The notes beneath the pieces were generated by a model. It was not told the DNA's origin. It did no database searches and was given only the letters and a program-made list of their open reading frames with translations. 64,000 nt of DNA from a virus, in the IMG/VR virus record IMGVR_UViG_3300021376_000021, positions 1 to 64,000 of that record; one strand, given 5' to 3'. Positions 6,874 through 15,935 of the stretch are shown here, piece after piece. Positions within the stretch are counted from its first letter, which is position 1. The number at the start of each line of letters is the position of its first letter. The position numbers and the translations under genes were made by a program.

Positions 6874-8264
6874 TACGAAAAATCAGAAAATAAATCCTTG
6901 TTGAACTTACGTTCAGTACTTATTCTCTTACCGCTTTCGGAACTATCGAAAGCGGGTTTATCATCAGAAATATCATCTTGTGCGCGCTGTTCTACATCAT
7001 AGAGCTTCATTTTCGCCCTATCTATACCTATTACGAACTTTCGATAAGCCGTTGGGTCGTTATACCTGTTTTTTAGTTGTTTAACCATGATCTGCCCAAG
7101 CGTCTCCAGTTCTTCAGAGGATATTAATGCGAACATAAAGTCAGCAGTTGCAGGTAATCCAAACGATTCTGATGTGTCTTCGAGACCTAGATCTGTATTC
7201 GTGTAGCCAGAGCGAGTCGTCTGAGTAGCCGTAACAATTGGAACGTTATGCTCAACAGCTAACCCTCTTAACTCTTCAGCAATCGATTTAATATAGGAAT
7301 ATGAATTAACGTTAGAACCAAATTTAAGTCTAGATGATATACAAATATTCAGATAATCAATATAAATGATATCCGGTACAAAATTACGCTTCAGGCTGAG
7401 TTCATTAAGAAGATGTCTAAAATGATTTGCACCAGCGGCCGCTGTGGGATACTCCTTGATAACCAGTTTTCCAGTAGTTTTATCTTTTACTCTGTTAACC
7501 TTTTTTTCATAAGCATCTTTAGGAAGTACCGTCAGTTCATCTATCTGAACATTAAGAAGATTAGCATCGATACGCTCAGCAATCTTCTCCTCAGACATTT
7601 CTAACGTAATGTATAAAACGTTATGTCCGGCAGAGAGGTTACTAGCAGCGCAATGACACATAAAAAGAGACTTACCGACGCCAGTACCAGCAAGAGCGAC
7701 GTTAAGAGTTTTATTGGGTAAACCACCTTTGGTGATTCTGTTAAAGTACTCCAGATCGAACGGAATACGATGCTCTTTTTTATGATAGAAATCATATCTA
7801 TTTAAATAATCCTCTAAAAAATCATGACCTATGTGACTGTCAAATGATACTGCTAACGCATCGGAAAGTATAGTAGGAATACTTCCTTTGTCTTGCTTTT
7901 GATTGCGCCCGTCTAAAATCTGTATGGACGTCATAATGGCATTGTAGATTGCTTTGTCCTGACAAAATCTCTCTGTCTGATCGAGCAACCATTGTTTATC
8001 TACCTCATCATTTTTAATACCTCTAACAAAATCAACTATCTCTTTATGCTCATCATCACTTATACCTGTAACGTTATCAATCTCAATAACAAGCGCAGGA
8101 ACTGATGGACAACTATTATACTTCTTTACATATTCAATTACTAACTTAAATATTCTTTTATCAGAGTTAGAAGTAAAATACTCCTCTTTTAGAAAGGGAA
8201 TTGTTTTTCTTAAAAAGTCTTCATCAAAGACTAGCTTTGAAAGTATTTGCTTCTCTAATGCCAT
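6873..8264 (-). CDS. 41: Replicative DNA helicase, T4 gp41-like
   Basis: The 463-residue product is a DnaB/RecA-fold hexameric helicase. Walker A is GTGVGKS at residues 193-199, followed by LYITLEMSEEKIAERID and a Walker B region IIYIDYLNI. The length is close to T4 gp41 (475). It would unwind duplex DNA at the fork with the polymerase and clamp genes found here. It is coupled to neighbours at both ends by TAATG-type overlaps. Confidence 0.95.
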   Translation of the reverse strand: MALEKQILSKLVFDEDFLRKTIPFLKEEYFTSNSDKRIFKLVIEYVKKYNSCPSVPALVIEIDNVTGISDDEHKEIVDFVRGIKNDEVDKQWLLDQTERFCQDKAIYNAIMTSIQILDGRNQKQDKGSIPTILSDALAVSFDSHIGHDFLEDYLNRYDFYHKKEHRIPFDLEYFNRITKGGLPNKTLNVALAGTGVGKSLFMCHCAASNLSAGHNVLYITLEMSEEKIAERIDANLLNVQIDELTVLPKDAYEKKVNRVKDKTTGKLVIKEYPTAAAGANHFRHLLNELSLKRNFVPDIIYIDYLNICISSRLKFGSNVNSYSYIKSIAEELRGLAVEHNVPIVTATQTTRSGYTNTDLGLEDTSESFGLPATADFMFALISSEELETLGQIMVKQLKNRYNDPTAYRKFVIGIDRAKMKLYDVEQRAQDDISDDKPAFDSSESGKRISTERKFNKDLFSDFS

Positions 8265-8545
8265 TACAGCCCACCAGCAAGTTGAATGCCAGTAGTAGAT
8301 TTAATATAAGCTTCTTCTAGTTCTTTTCTAGTTGTTGCAGTAAAGAGAATGTGCTCATCTTTAAAGGTAAACTCTGATGCATCATCAATAGAGATACAAA
8401 GAGGGGCAAAGCCCATGCCTTTTTGTGATGCTACTATTTGAACTGGCTTTGAGAGAGTTAGAGTGTTGTCTTTCTTTTTAACTAACCTACCAATAATTTC
8501 TTCACCCGACACTAGTTTTACTGTTGTTATTTCTTGCATGATCAT
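8264..8545 (-). CDS. Sm-like fold small phage protein
   Basis: The 93-residue product begins with VKLVSGEEIIGRLV and TLSKPVQI, a beta-strand pattern like Sm/LSm folds. A related protein lies at 35008-35403 next to gene 55 (VKLLNSSELIGDIV, TLNNPLVI). ATG 8539 has better Shine-Dalgarno spacing (AAAGGA) than ATG 8545. The role is unknown; RNA or transcription-complex binding is an inference from the fold. Confidence 0.55.
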   Translation of the reverse strand: MIMQEITTVKLVSGEEIIGRLVKKKDNTLTLSKPVQIVASQKGMGFAPLCISIDDASEFTFKDEHILFTATTRKELEEAYIKSTTGIQLAGGL

Positions 8546-8714
8546 TTTCCTTTGTAAGATTCTTCACTATAATTTTTTTGTCTTCTGTAATAAAATCTAA
8601 CTCATCCCCTATTTTCCATCCTACGTCTGATAAGAATTCGGCAGGTAGTTCAATTATAGTGTCACCATTATCTAAAATTTCTAAAACGCTACAAGAGTAG
8701 GATTTATTTTCCAT
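8502..8714 (-). CDS. AbrB/MazE-like small DNA-binding protein
   Basis: The true start is ATG 8714, overlapping the upstream gene by 11 bases. The 70-residue product has the swapped-hairpin pattern TIIELPAEFLSDVGWKIGDE followed by LDFITEDKKIIVKNL. This is typical of AbrB/MazE/SpoVT N-terminal DNA-binding domains. A Lys/Asn-rich tail follows. No toxin partner is adjacent, so a transcription regulator is more likely than an antitoxin. Confidence 0.65.
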   Translation of the reverse strand: MENKSYSCSVLEILDNGDTIIELPAEFLSDVGWKIGDELDFITEDKKIIVKNLTKENDHARNNNSKTSVG

Positions 8715-9033
8715 AGGTTTGTGCTCTATTAATTTGTTCTTGAGGGACATCAAACATCTTATCTGGAAATCTATTTTTAAGAACGATGTTAAGTTCATCC
8801 CATGTTTTTGCCTGGGCTAAAAACTCATCTGTTTCTCTATTATAACATAGCATGTTATTTGAATCAAATTCAAGTCTTGCTCTAACTACTCTCTCTTCAA
8901 ATTCTTCTAAAATTCCTTCAGCATGATCTTTCATGCGAAGAAGCATTTTGTAATAGCGGTAGCGATGGTACGCAATAAGAATGACAGCGGTAACTATCCC
9001 TGAGGAAAATCCTATTACAAGTAATTCAAACAT
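8704..9033 (-). CDS. Single-pass membrane protein
   Basis: The 109-residue product has an N-terminal membrane helix (about residues 4-23), then a basic patch (YHRYRYYK) and a long acidic helical cytoplasmic part. It overlaps the upstream gene by 8 bases. No family is recognised. Confidence 0.55.
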   Translation of the reverse strand: MFELLVIGFSSGIVTAVILIAYHRYRYYKMLLRMKDHAEGILEEFEERVVRARLEFDSNNMLCYNRETDEFLAQAKTWDELNIVLKNRFPDKMFDVPQEQINRAQTYGK

Positions 9034-9307
9034 TTTGTTCTTTAATATAAGTAAAAGCGTTTTTCTTAATAACTTCGTTATCCCAATCTTTTAGATAATC
9101 ATTGTCAGTTTTAAAAAGAGCAATTGCATCTTCTTCTTTTATTTTACTATAACTAAAAATTGTTTCTCCTAGCCAATGCTGGGAAAATTCTTTTGCTTCG
9201 TTACAAGTGACGGTATCGAGAGCCCACTCAACCTTTGACGAATCAGAAACTTCTACCATATATCGCACACGATATTGAGAAATTGTATCTACCAGAACCC
9301 ATGCCAT
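9026..9307 (-). CDS. Hypothetical protein (93 aa)
   Basis: ATG 9307 has a clear GGAG upstream. The product begins MAWVLVDTISQYRVRYMVEV and is soluble and mixed alpha/beta. Its position between helicase and uvsX suggests a small accessory of replication or early metabolism. Function unknown. Confidence 0.6.
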   Translation of the reverse strand: MAWVLVDTISQYRVRYMVEVSDSSKVEWALDTVTCNEAKEFSQHWLGETIFSYSKIKEEDAIALFKTDNDYLKDWDNEVIKKNAFTYIKEQNV

Positions 9308-9317
9308 AAAATTCTCC

Positions 9318-9545
9318 TCACTTTATTTTATTAATTACTTCCTCAATATCTGGTCTAGGAATATCACCAATGTCAAAAACAAAATCTAAAATATCTAACC
9401 TATGAGTCTCTAATAAAGAAGAAAGATATTTTTGATCTTCTACGTCTAAATTATTATAAAAAATTGAAAATTGTGCTTTATCAAGCGAAAGAGCATATCT
9501 TAAATTACAAAAGTCACGAGGAGCTAAAGTAGACCTACCCTTCAT
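9318..9545 (-). CDS. Hypothetical protein (75 aa)
   Basis: ATG 9545 overlaps the preceding stop (ATGA). The product is helical with many Leu and Asp residues and no recognised motif. Confidence 0.55.
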   Translation of the reverse strand: MKGRSTLAPRDFCNLRYALSLDKAQFSIFYNNLDVEDQKYLSSLLETHRLDILDFVFDIGDIPRPDIEEVINKIK

Positions 9546-9694
9546 AGAAGTGCTTCTCCTAGTTTATTTACTTTGTTTTTTACATCCTCTATTTGTTTAT
9601 GTAGGAGATAACGAACTTGATGAGGTTCTAATCTCGTAAATGGCCAGGTAGGAGGTTCTTTATAATATTCCTTATTATTCTGCCAAAACCTCAT
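9542..9694 (-). CDS. Small hypothetical protein
   Basis: The long frame overlaps uvsX. ATG 9694 ([20 protein letters not shown]) and ATG 9709 (MKNLS) are the plausible starts; the second has GGAG only three bases away. The product of about 50 residues is rich in aromatic residues and Lys. No family is recognised. Confidence 0.5.
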   Translation of the reverse strand: MRFWQNNKEYYKEPPTWPFTRLEPHQVRYLLHKQIEDVKNKVNKLGEALL

Positions 9695-10751
9695 CGACAG
9701 ATTCTTCATTATCTCCGGTAGAAGAGGGTCCCGTTCCTCCGTATGAGTATTCTTTTTTAGCTGCATCTTCAAGTTGCACCATTATTTCTTCAGTAAAATA
9801 TTTTTGAGGGTTAGAATTAATTTCTTTTCCAAATACTTTAGTTCCGCTAGGAAGTTCGTAGCGAGTTGATACTTTTTTAATAATCTGATATTTCTCGGCC
9901 AGATCTAAGAGCCCGTAGTATCGGTCAAGCCCTTTGTCGTAAGTAAGTAACACTTCAACGTTTTGGTTCTCTTTTGAGAGTCTGGACTTATACATTTTGA
10001 CTCTGATAATATTTCCGACAATCTCGCCTGTTGAATCTTTTTCTTTCTTTTTTGTAAGCATTGCAATAGTACTGGCAGCGTATTTAAGTCCCGTTCCACC
10101 TCCGAGCTCCTTCATAGGTACATAACTTCCAACAAGATCATAAACGTGATTAGTCACGAGCATGGGCACTTTGACTTTAGCTAATTTTAAAGTCAATACA
10201 CGAAAGGCAGCTTTTATTAACTGAGCCTTTGTCATGTCTCTTGTATCTTTACCTTCAAGACTATCTTCCATCTCTTTACTGGTTGATAGGAGGCCAAGAC
10301 TATCCAAAACAAACATCATAGGAGGTCGTTTATCTTCAGGTTGCTTCTCATATGCATCAATCATTTTTAACGCATGGGTTTTAAACTTCTGAATAGTATC
10401 TGGTTCTGAAATAATTACACGTGAAGTATCAATGCCACGTTCTTCCATCATTCTCTTTGTGACCGCGGCCTCTGTATCGTAATAGACGACTCCTCCTTGT
10501 GGATTCTTTTCGAGGAATGCTCGTACGACACCAAGAACGAAGTAAGTTTTACCAGTAGCGGACTCTCCTGCAAAAGCAGTAACCTTGTTATCAGGTACGC
10601 CACCGTAGAGGCTGCCAGAGAGAACAGCGTTGAGCATAAAGCTGCCAGTATCAATAAAACCGCTAAACTCAGCACTGCCGGCGCCGTCAGCGGCAATAGA
10701 AGTATCTTCATCTTTTATTTCCTCTACTAAATTTCTAAAAAAATCATTCAT
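9675..10751 (-). CDS. uvsX: RecA-like recombinase UvsX
   Basis: The 358-residue product is a RecA-fold recombinase. Walker A is GESATGKT at residues 62-69. FVLDSLGLL is the Walker B region, and the conserved [20 protein letters not shown] block follows. The length is near T4 UvsX (391). It would form filaments on single-stranded DNA with UvsY (36855-37289) for recombination-dependent replication. The start follows AGGAAGGAA and overlaps the previous stop (ATGA). Confidence 0.95.
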   Translation of the reverse strand: MNDFFRNLVEEIKDEDTSIAADGAGSAEFSGFIDTGSFMLNAVLSGSLYGGVPDNKVTAFAGESATGKTYFVLGVVRAFLEKNPQGGVVYYDTEAAVTKRMMEERGIDTSRVIISEPDTIQKFKTHALKMIDAYEKQPEDKRPPMMFVLDSLGLLSTSKEMEDSLEGKDTRDMTKAQLIKAAFRVLTLKLAKVKVPMLVTNHVYDLVGSYVPMKELGGGTGLKYAASTIAMLTKKKEKDSTGEIVGNIIRVKMYKSRLSKENQNVEVLLTYDKGLDRYYGLLDLAEKYQIIKKVSTRYELPSGTKVFGKEINSNPQKYFTEEIMVQLEDAAKKEYSYGGTGPSSTGDNEESVDEVLAE

Positions 10752-10924
10752 TGTATTCCTTCCTCAATTTGACGCTCATATAGTTTTTTTAATTTTTTTA
10801 CTTCCTCTAGAACGCTTGGATGAAGAGCTTCAAAATTTTGATAGTCACAAATTGCATTCATTAGCTTACGAGCCAGCCTTATTTCTTCAAAATGCCCGAT
10901 AGGATGAACTTCAAAATCATTCAT
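10748..10924 (-). CDS. Small hypothetical protein (58 aa)
   Basis: ATG 10924 overlaps the upstream stop by 8 bases, and TGA 10748-10750 overlaps the uvsX start (ATGA). The product is helical and charged ([20 protein letters not shown]...). Coupling on both sides makes translation likely. Function unknown. Confidence 0.65.
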   Translation of the reverse strand: MNDFEVHPIGHFEEIRLARKLMNAICDYQNFEALHPSVLEEVKKLKKLYERQIEEGIQ

Positions 10925-11141
10925 AATTTATTTTCCTTGTTGTCCAATCTTTAGCAAATACTTCAGGAATTTTTTCACTTGTTCTTTCCATATCTAAACC
11001 GTTTGGGTAGTGTTTGAGAAGTGCGCTGGCCCGCTGTCTTATTTCCCGAGGTACGCCTGGAGAAGTTTTTGGGTTTAAAAGATCAATTAAAAACTGTTGT
11101 GTATACAGAACAGCTTTGTATCTTTCATCAGGTAAAGTCAA
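10917..11141 (-). CDS. BPSL0761-type small conserved protein
   Basis: The 74-residue product begins MTLPDERYKAVLYTQQFL and has VPREIRQRASALLKHYP. I recognise this as the pattern of the BPSL0761 family of small bacterial and phage proteins. Their function is unknown. It is translationally coupled to both neighbours. Confidence 0.6.
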   Translation of the reverse strand: MTLPDERYKAVLYTQQFLIDLLNPKTSPGVPREIRQRASALLKHYPNGLDMERTSEKIPEVFAKDWTTRKINYE

Positions 11142-12154
11142 AATGTTCCTCCGTCTCGTATATCTTTAACTTTGCTCTTATCAATCTCTATTTTAGATGG
11201 ATCTCGTTTTTCTTTCAACTTCTTGACTCTTTCTATCCAGTTAGGAAGTTTAATTTTTTCAAATCTTCTAAAGAATCTAGGATCCCATTCTCTTTTAACG
11301 TTTTTTATACTATTATCTTGCTTAGTAACGTTTTTTATACTATTATCTTGCTTAGTAACGTTTTTTACTCTACGAAAAGATTTTTGCTCTGTAACAGGAA
11401 AAGATAACAAATTATTAACTACAGGATCATTCTGAGAATTACGTAACCCATGATTAGCAGCAATTAACAAAACAATAGCAAGAGGATCAAAAACTACCAC
11501 AATAAGAATAATAACTACTCTTACAGCTTTTTCAAGTACTCCTTGAGCCTCTTCTCCGTAGATAAGGTCTGCAATGTATTTGATCGGTCCAACTTCAGCA
11601 GCAATTCTTGCCGAATCTTTTCGGAGGGGCCCTGCCTGAGTATTAAGTGTCTTAAGAGAGTTAGACGCACTACTAATTTCAGAAAGAATACGGGAGCGTT
11701 CCCTTGCCTGCTGATTACGTATTTTGCTAGCGGCTTCTGGATCAACATTATCAACCAATCTATCCAAAGAGTTAAGAGCTCTCTGAGCATTATCTAATCT
11801 CCTCTGTTCATTTTGAATCTGCTGATCAATTATTTTTAACTCAACGTTTGTATCAGCTCCAACCAAGTTTTGATCTAAATGGGCTTTAGATAAAAATCCA
11901 AAGGCACCCAAACTAGTAATAAACATTAAAACAATTACTGATATAACTAGATAGTATCGAATTAATTTTGGAGCAGTTCCCCAATTGCTATACACCCAAG
12001 ATGCTGCTACAACTTTGGCTAACTCTAACGATGCTCCCATAATAACAATGGGAATAACGGCCGCAGCAAATATAGCTGCAAGCCCGGCTACCGAATAATA
12101 TGCGGCAATAGCTGAAAGAATTAAAGCTGTTATTAAAGCGAGATAGTTAATCAT
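11138..12154 (-). CDS. Multi-pass membrane protein with coiled coil and tandem repeat
   Basis: The 338-residue product has three membrane helices in its first 90 residues and a coiled-coil loop (about 100-185). A further hydrophobic segment (about 215-235) is followed by a basic C-terminal domain. A 10-residue unit KNVTKQDNSI occurs twice plus a partial third copy, from an exact 30-base DNA repeat. The last residues are RDGGTF. It may act at the host membrane; function unknown. Confidence 0.6.
   Translation of the reverse strand: MINYLALITALILSAIAAYYSVAGLAAIFAAAVIPIVIMGASLELAKVVAASWVYSNWGTAPKLIRYYLVISVIVLMFITSLGAFGFLSKAHLDQNLVGADTNVELKIIDQQIQNEQRRLDNAQRALNSLDRLVDNVDPEAASKIRNQQARERSRILSEISSASNSLKTLNTQAGPLRKDSARIAAEVGPIKYIADLIYGEEAQGVLEKAVRVVIILIVVVFDPLAIVLLIAANHGLRNSQNDPVVNNLLSFPVTEQKSFRRVKNVTKQDNSIKNVTKQDNSIKNVKREWDPRFFRRFEKIKLPNWIERVKKLKEKRDPSKIEIDKSKVKDIRDGGTF
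11297..11368. repeat. Tandem 30-base repeat inside the membrane-protein gene
   Basis: A 30-base unit occurs at 11297-11326 and 11327-11356 without change, then a partial copy starts at 11357. The unit length keeps the reading frame and adds ten residues per copy. Identity between copies suggests recent slippage. Confidence 0.85.
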
Positions 12155-12437
12155 TTACTATGGCTTCTACCTTTTTTATAAACTGTTGCATTTTTTGAGT
12201 TCTGTTGGGCCAGTAAATATATTCCTTATCAGAATCTTTTGCTAAGTTTTGTAAAAGAGGGAGAACGGTACGGTAGAGCTGTTCTAACTTACCTTTATAT
12301 GTTTTTTCAACCTCTTCAAGCTCTTTTGACTTTATAGTAACTTGCTGTTGAAGTTCTTTCTCCAATACTTTTAATTCTTCTTCACTAACAGCAGAAAATC
12401 CAAAATCATCTTCGTCGAGAGTTATTACTGGCTTCAT
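12147..12437 (-). CDS. Small coiled-coil protein
   Basis: The 96-residue product has an acidic N-terminus, a central Glu/Lys/Gln-rich coiled coil (about 18-60) and a helical C-terminus. It overlaps the membrane-protein gene and is coupled to the polymerase gene, so it is probably co-expressed with replication genes. No family is recognised. Confidence 0.55.
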   Translation of the reverse strand: MKPVITLDEDDFGFSAVSEEELKVLEKELQQQVTIKSKELEEVEKTYKGKLEQLYRTVLPLLQNLAKDSDKEYIYWPNRTQKMQQFIKKVEAIVND

Positions 12438-14983
12438 GCAAAGAATTCCTCTAAAGTATTTCTACGCTCTGTCTTCCAACCAATAGCGTCAAGTATAGTT
12501 TTAAGTGGCTCAACAAACGACTTCTCAAATTGTACGTCATAATCAATAACGTCATTTAAATTTAGCTCAGGGGGTAACTTACCAGGAGTACTAATTACGT
12601 GCTCATTAATTTTATTAGGTAACTTCAAATAGCAAAATTTAACCTTATCACCTTTATGCACCTGCTCGTACTTGTTTAAGAGGTTAGCTTGCTTGAGTAG
12701 GTAATTATATATGATTGCTCCTTTGACATGAATAGGAGTTCCCGTTCTATATATTTTAGCTGAACTGCTTTTTTCTATCCACTTATCAAGCTCTTTACAG
12801 CCTCTCGGAAAGGCAATATCCTCAAACGGAAGCGTACCGAACCGTTCACGCTCTGAAGTAATGTAGTTAATTAAGTCATCCTCAGTCATCGTCATAATCA
12901 TAGTTAGGGCTTTCTTAATACTATCTCTTACAACAGCGGGTGTGGAGGTTCTCACAGCTTCAATACCCATAATTTTTAGTTTAGGTTCAGAATATAACAC
13001 CCCCTCATTATCATAAACGTTTAAGATATATCGTTTCTTAGCTGTCCAGATTCCTTTATTAGCAATAGCCTCGCGTTTCATTTTCATCTTTTGATCATAC
13101 GCGTTAACGTATAATGCTAACTCTTCGTAGCATTTATCAATGTAAGGCTCAAATACTTCCTGACAAACTTTATCAAGGTACTTGACAATTTGTTCGTTTG
13201 ATTTGCCTTCACAGGTCTTTTCTACAAACTTTCCGAGATCAATGTACATTGAGTCAGTATCAACAGCAATAACAAAGTCCTCGTTGCCTGTCTTAAGCAC
13301 TTTATTAAGGTAGGCGTTAATTTTATTTTCCATCCACCGAATGGATAGCTGGCCGGACTTAGTAATTGATTCGGCAAGTCTTGCATCAAACCATCTAAAG
13401 TACCGATTGCCTAATGCACCATAAACTGAGTTAAGCTGAATCTTCTTTGCAAGCTGCATGTTATGACATCGAGCTACTTCCTTTTCAAGCTCATACGTCT
13501 TTTCTTTCTCATACTTCTTCTTTGCTTCGATCATTTGATTCTTATACTTAACTCGGTCATCATACAGTCGTTGCATCATCTGAGGTAAAAAGCCTTGATA
13601 GTCCTTATCAAACATACAACCTGTCGCAGCTACTGTAATATTCTGGGATTCCATTTCATTACGAATAGCAGGATCGTTTAATGCTCCATTAAGAATTTTA
13701 TCTACACCATCGCTAACGTTAAGCGAGGAAATGACCCCGGTATATGTTTCGGGTGAAATATTATACTGCATAATCAAGTGAGGGTATAGACTATTCAAGT
13801 CAAATGATACAACCCACTTATGCATACCTACCTGAGGATCCTTAACATAAGCTCCTTCAATAGGATCGTCTTTTACTCTTTCAGATGGATCAAATTGAGG
13901 TATGACAATATTCTTTGAGAGTAACTCATTATGAATGTACATATCCCATGAGCGCACAGAAGTGAAAGTATCTAAATAGTTAATCTTTCCATCGTAAGCA
14001 AGGGCAAACACTTGCTCAATAAATTTAAGCTTATCTTCCAGTCTGTCTACAAGTCTAACGTCCTGAATATTATATTCAATATATTTCTGGTAGTTCTTCT
14101 TATACAGCTCGTCCAGACTGCTGTACCCAAGTGAGTCATAATCTAACTTACGCTCCCCTAGTACAACCCAAGAGATATAGTCAAGTTTGTAGCTTTCTTG
14201 CATCGTAAAAGAAAACTTCTTATACAGCTGCATATAGTCAAGGATAGTAAGACCGACGATCTCTGGAATAACGTATTGACGGCCTGCAAGCTCAATTTCA
14301 CGCTGACTCAGAATGCCCCATGGAGAAAGTCTCTTCGCACTTTCCGGTCCAAGTAGTCGAGTAATACGATTAATAATATAAGGCATATCAAAGAACTCAA
14401 CGTTCCATCCCGTAACTACATCAGGTAAGAACTGAGTAGATCTCCACACCTTAATAAACTTCTCAAGCAAGTCCTGCTCGTCTTTACACTTTAAATAAGT
14501 TATTTCTTCGTCACTACCTTTTGGGATAACAAAATCATTATATCCCATTACTACCATCTTTCCCTTTTTGCTTAGAGTAATAGCGGTGATTTGTTTATCA
14601 GCAGCACTAATGTCTGGAAATCCTCCAGTTGAATCGGTCTCGATATCAAGGGATACAACAGAAATAAGAGAAGGGTCGTAATCAATGCTACCAGAATAAT
14701 GGTCATGAATAAAAGTATACACAAAGTTAGTAAGGCCATAGATGTCAAGACCTTCAACGTCCTTGTATCGCTTAATATATTCGCGAGCTTCATAAACGCT
14801 TCCAAAAGTGATTTTATCAACAGATACTCCTTTGAGAGTTCTATATTCTGTATTTTTTATTCTTGAGGTAACAAACAGGTAAGGTTTGTAAGGAATTGCA
14901 TGTTGAATACGTTGACCGTTTTCATAACCACGCAATAATATTTCGCTACGATTTAAGTAGACGCTAGTATAGAATTTTGACAT
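12434..14983 (-). CDS. 43: Family B DNA polymerase, T4 gp43-like
   Basis: The 849-residue product has all exonuclease motifs (SLDIETDS, TGWNVEFFDMPY, YNIQDVRLVD). It also has polymerase motif A (FDLNSLYPHL), motif B (QLNSVYGALGN) and motif C (AVDTDSMYID). T4 gp43 is 898 residues. ATG 14983 is chosen over an upstream GTG that would translate through a hairpin. It is the replicative polymerase working with gp44/62 and gp45. In T4 its synthesis is self-controlled, and a strong hairpin lies just upstream here. Confidence 0.95.
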   Translation of the reverse strand: MSKFYTSVYLNRSEILLRGYENGQRIQHAIPYKPYLFVTSRIKNTEYRTLKGVSVDKITFGSVYEAREYIKRYKDVEGLDIYGLTNFVYTFIHDHYSGSIDYDPSLISVVSLDIETDSTGGFPDISAADKQITAITLSKKGKMVVMGYNDFVIPKGSDEEITYLKCKDEQDLLEKFIKVWRSTQFLPDVVTGWNVEFFDMPYIINRITRLLGPESAKRLSPWGILSQREIELAGRQYVIPEIVGLTILDYMQLYKKFSFTMQESYKLDYISWVVLGERKLDYDSLGYSSLDELYKKNYQKYIEYNIQDVRLVDRLEDKLKFIEQVFALAYDGKINYLDTFTSVRSWDMYIHNELLSKNIVIPQFDPSERVKDDPIEGAYVKDPQVGMHKWVVSFDLNSLYPHLIMQYNISPETYTGVISSLNVSDGVDKILNGALNDPAIRNEMESQNITVAATGCMFDKDYQGFLPQMMQRLYDDRVKYKNQMIEAKKKYEKEKTYELEKEVARCHNMQLAKKIQLNSVYGALGNRYFRWFDARLAESITKSGQLSIRWMENKINAYLNKVLKTGNEDFVIAVDTDSMYIDLGKFVEKTCEGKSNEQIVKYLDKVCQEVFEPYIDKCYEELALYVNAYDQKMKMKREAIANKGIWTAKKRYILNVYDNEGVLYSEPKLKIMGIEAVRTSTPAVVRDSIKKALTMIMTMTEDDLINYITSERERFGTLPFEDIAFPRGCKELDKWIEKSSSAKIYRTGTPIHVKGAIIYNYLLKQANLLNKYEQVHKGDKVKFCYLKLPNKINEHVISTPGKLPPELNLNDVIDYDVQFEKSFVEPLKTILDAIGWKTERRNTLEEFFA

Positions 14984-15002
14984 CTCTACATTATAAAATA
15001 AA

Positions 15003-15023
15003 ATGGGTGGCACTGCCACCCAT
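15003..15023 (-). terminator. GC-rich hairpin between the 46-aa gene and gene 43
   Basis: ATGGGTGGCA and TGCCACCCAT form a perfect 21-base palindrome around one base. On the minus strand a T-rich stretch follows, then TATAAT and the gene 43 start. It could be a partial terminator or a translational control element. Confidence 0.5.
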
Positions 15024-15027
15024 CGAA

Positions 15028-15168
15028 CTACTTATAAAGATCTTTAAGTATTTTATCCAGCTCTTTTTTATCTCTAACGTGTGTAGATAAAATAGCGGCT
15101 GTTTTATACCTGTTGTATGCTTCCATTGAGTCAACAAGTTTATCAAACATCTTTTTTAGCCAGTTCAT
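15028..15168 (-). CDS. Small hypothetical protein (46 aa)
   Basis: ATG 15168 overlaps the hsp20 stop (ATGA) and the frame ends at TAG 15028. The product is basic and helical (MNWLKKMFDKLVDSMEAYN...). It is probably co-translated with Hsp20. Function unknown. Confidence 0.6.
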   Translation of the reverse strand: MNWLKKMFDKLVDSMEAYNRYKTAAILSTHVRDKKELDKILKDLYK

Positions 15169-15638
15169 CTAGAACTCTCCTGGAGAAGTTGCTTTTTACC
15201 CTTTAAAGTTTGCTCTTCCGCATCAACTACTTCAATCTTTTTAGTTGGAAGAACTTTCATCATATTTTCTAGAGTAATTTTAAGCATGCCATTAACTAAA
15301 GCGGCATTCTTAATTTCAATAGAGTCAGCAATTTTCCATTGACGAGCAAAAGCTCTCTCGGCGATACCTTTGTAAATATATTCGCTATCGTCACTATTTG
15401 TACGACCGGAAATTTTAAGAGTATCCCCATCCAGTTCAACATCAATATCTTGCTTACTAAAGCCAGCAACTGCAAGCTCAATTGTAAATGTTTTATCATC
15501 TACTTTCTTAATATTGTATGGAGGAAAAGATGGTAATGCTTTAGCAAAGTTTGATTGAGCGTTTGCAAACTCATTAAATACTTTGTCAAAGCCAATAAAG
15601 CTGCGCTCAAAATCTTTGAGTAGTGAAAGTGCGTTCAT
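15165..15638 (-). CDS. hsp20: Small heat-shock protein, Hsp20/IbpA type
   Basis: The 157-residue product has an alpha-crystallin domain (about 40-130), with FTIELAVAGFSKQDIDVELD and a strand pair ending GMLKITLENM. Hsp20 genes are common in marine T4-like phages, where they may hold unfolded phage or host proteins. It starts behind AAGGGG, and a small gene for a helical protein lies immediately upstream. Confidence 0.9.
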   Translation of the reverse strand: MNALSLLKDFERSFIGFDKVFNEFANAQSNFAKALPSFPPYNIKKVDDKTFTIELAVAGFSKQDIDVELDGDTLKISGRTNSDDSEYIYKGIAERAFARQWKIADSIEIKNAALVNGMLKITLENMMKVLPTKKIEVVDAEEQTLKGKKQLLQESSR

Positions 15639-15648
15639 GAAATTCCCC

Positions 15649-15867
15649 TTATTGTTTAACTGGAGTCAGATATTTTGAAATATCAAATGTTGTCATTGCT
15701 GAATACAGATCGTTGTTAACGTTTACCATATTGCGAGCAAATAGCGCTTGAGCATTCACAAAGTCCTGCAAAGGCTTTCTGAGTGACTCTTCTTTAACAA
15801 ATGTATTGAGGAATTGTGTTTTGGCGTATTGAATGGAATCAATAGCCGTAGAAATATACGTATGCAT
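15649..15867 (-). CDS. Small helical protein next to hsp20
   Basis: The 72-residue product is amphipathic-helical (MHTYISTAIDSIQYAKTQFL...) and somewhat phasin-like. It has a clear AAAAGGAG upstream. Its position ten bases before hsp20 suggests joint expression, perhaps as a chaperone-associated protein; this is inference. Confidence 0.55.
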   Translation of the reverse strand: MHTYISTAIDSIQYAKTQFLNTFVKEESLRKPLQDFVNAQALFARNMVNVNNDLYSAMTTFDISKYLTPVKQ

Positions 15868-15901
15868 TGTAATTCTCCTTTTAAATTAAGCGAGTTAAAA
15901 T

Positions 15902-15920
15902 GTCACCCATTAGGCGTGAC
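15902..15920 (-). terminator. Possible terminator hairpin
   Basis: GTCAC and GTGAC flank a 9-base loop and are followed on the minus strand by TTTT. It lies between the stop at 15936 and the start at 15867. The stem is short. Confidence 0.35.
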
Positions 15921-15935
15921 AAAGTTATTTAGCTC

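Noticed and set aside
11172-11435. Plus-strand frames opposite the membrane-protein repeat (11021-11407, 11172-11435)
   Set aside because: They are antisense shadows of a minus-strand gene with clear membrane helices, and they merely mirror the 30-base repeat.
14984-15019. Longer GTG start for DNA polymerase
   Set aside because: It would translate through a strong hairpin and adds residues without family support; ATG 14983 begins MSKFYTSVYLNR.
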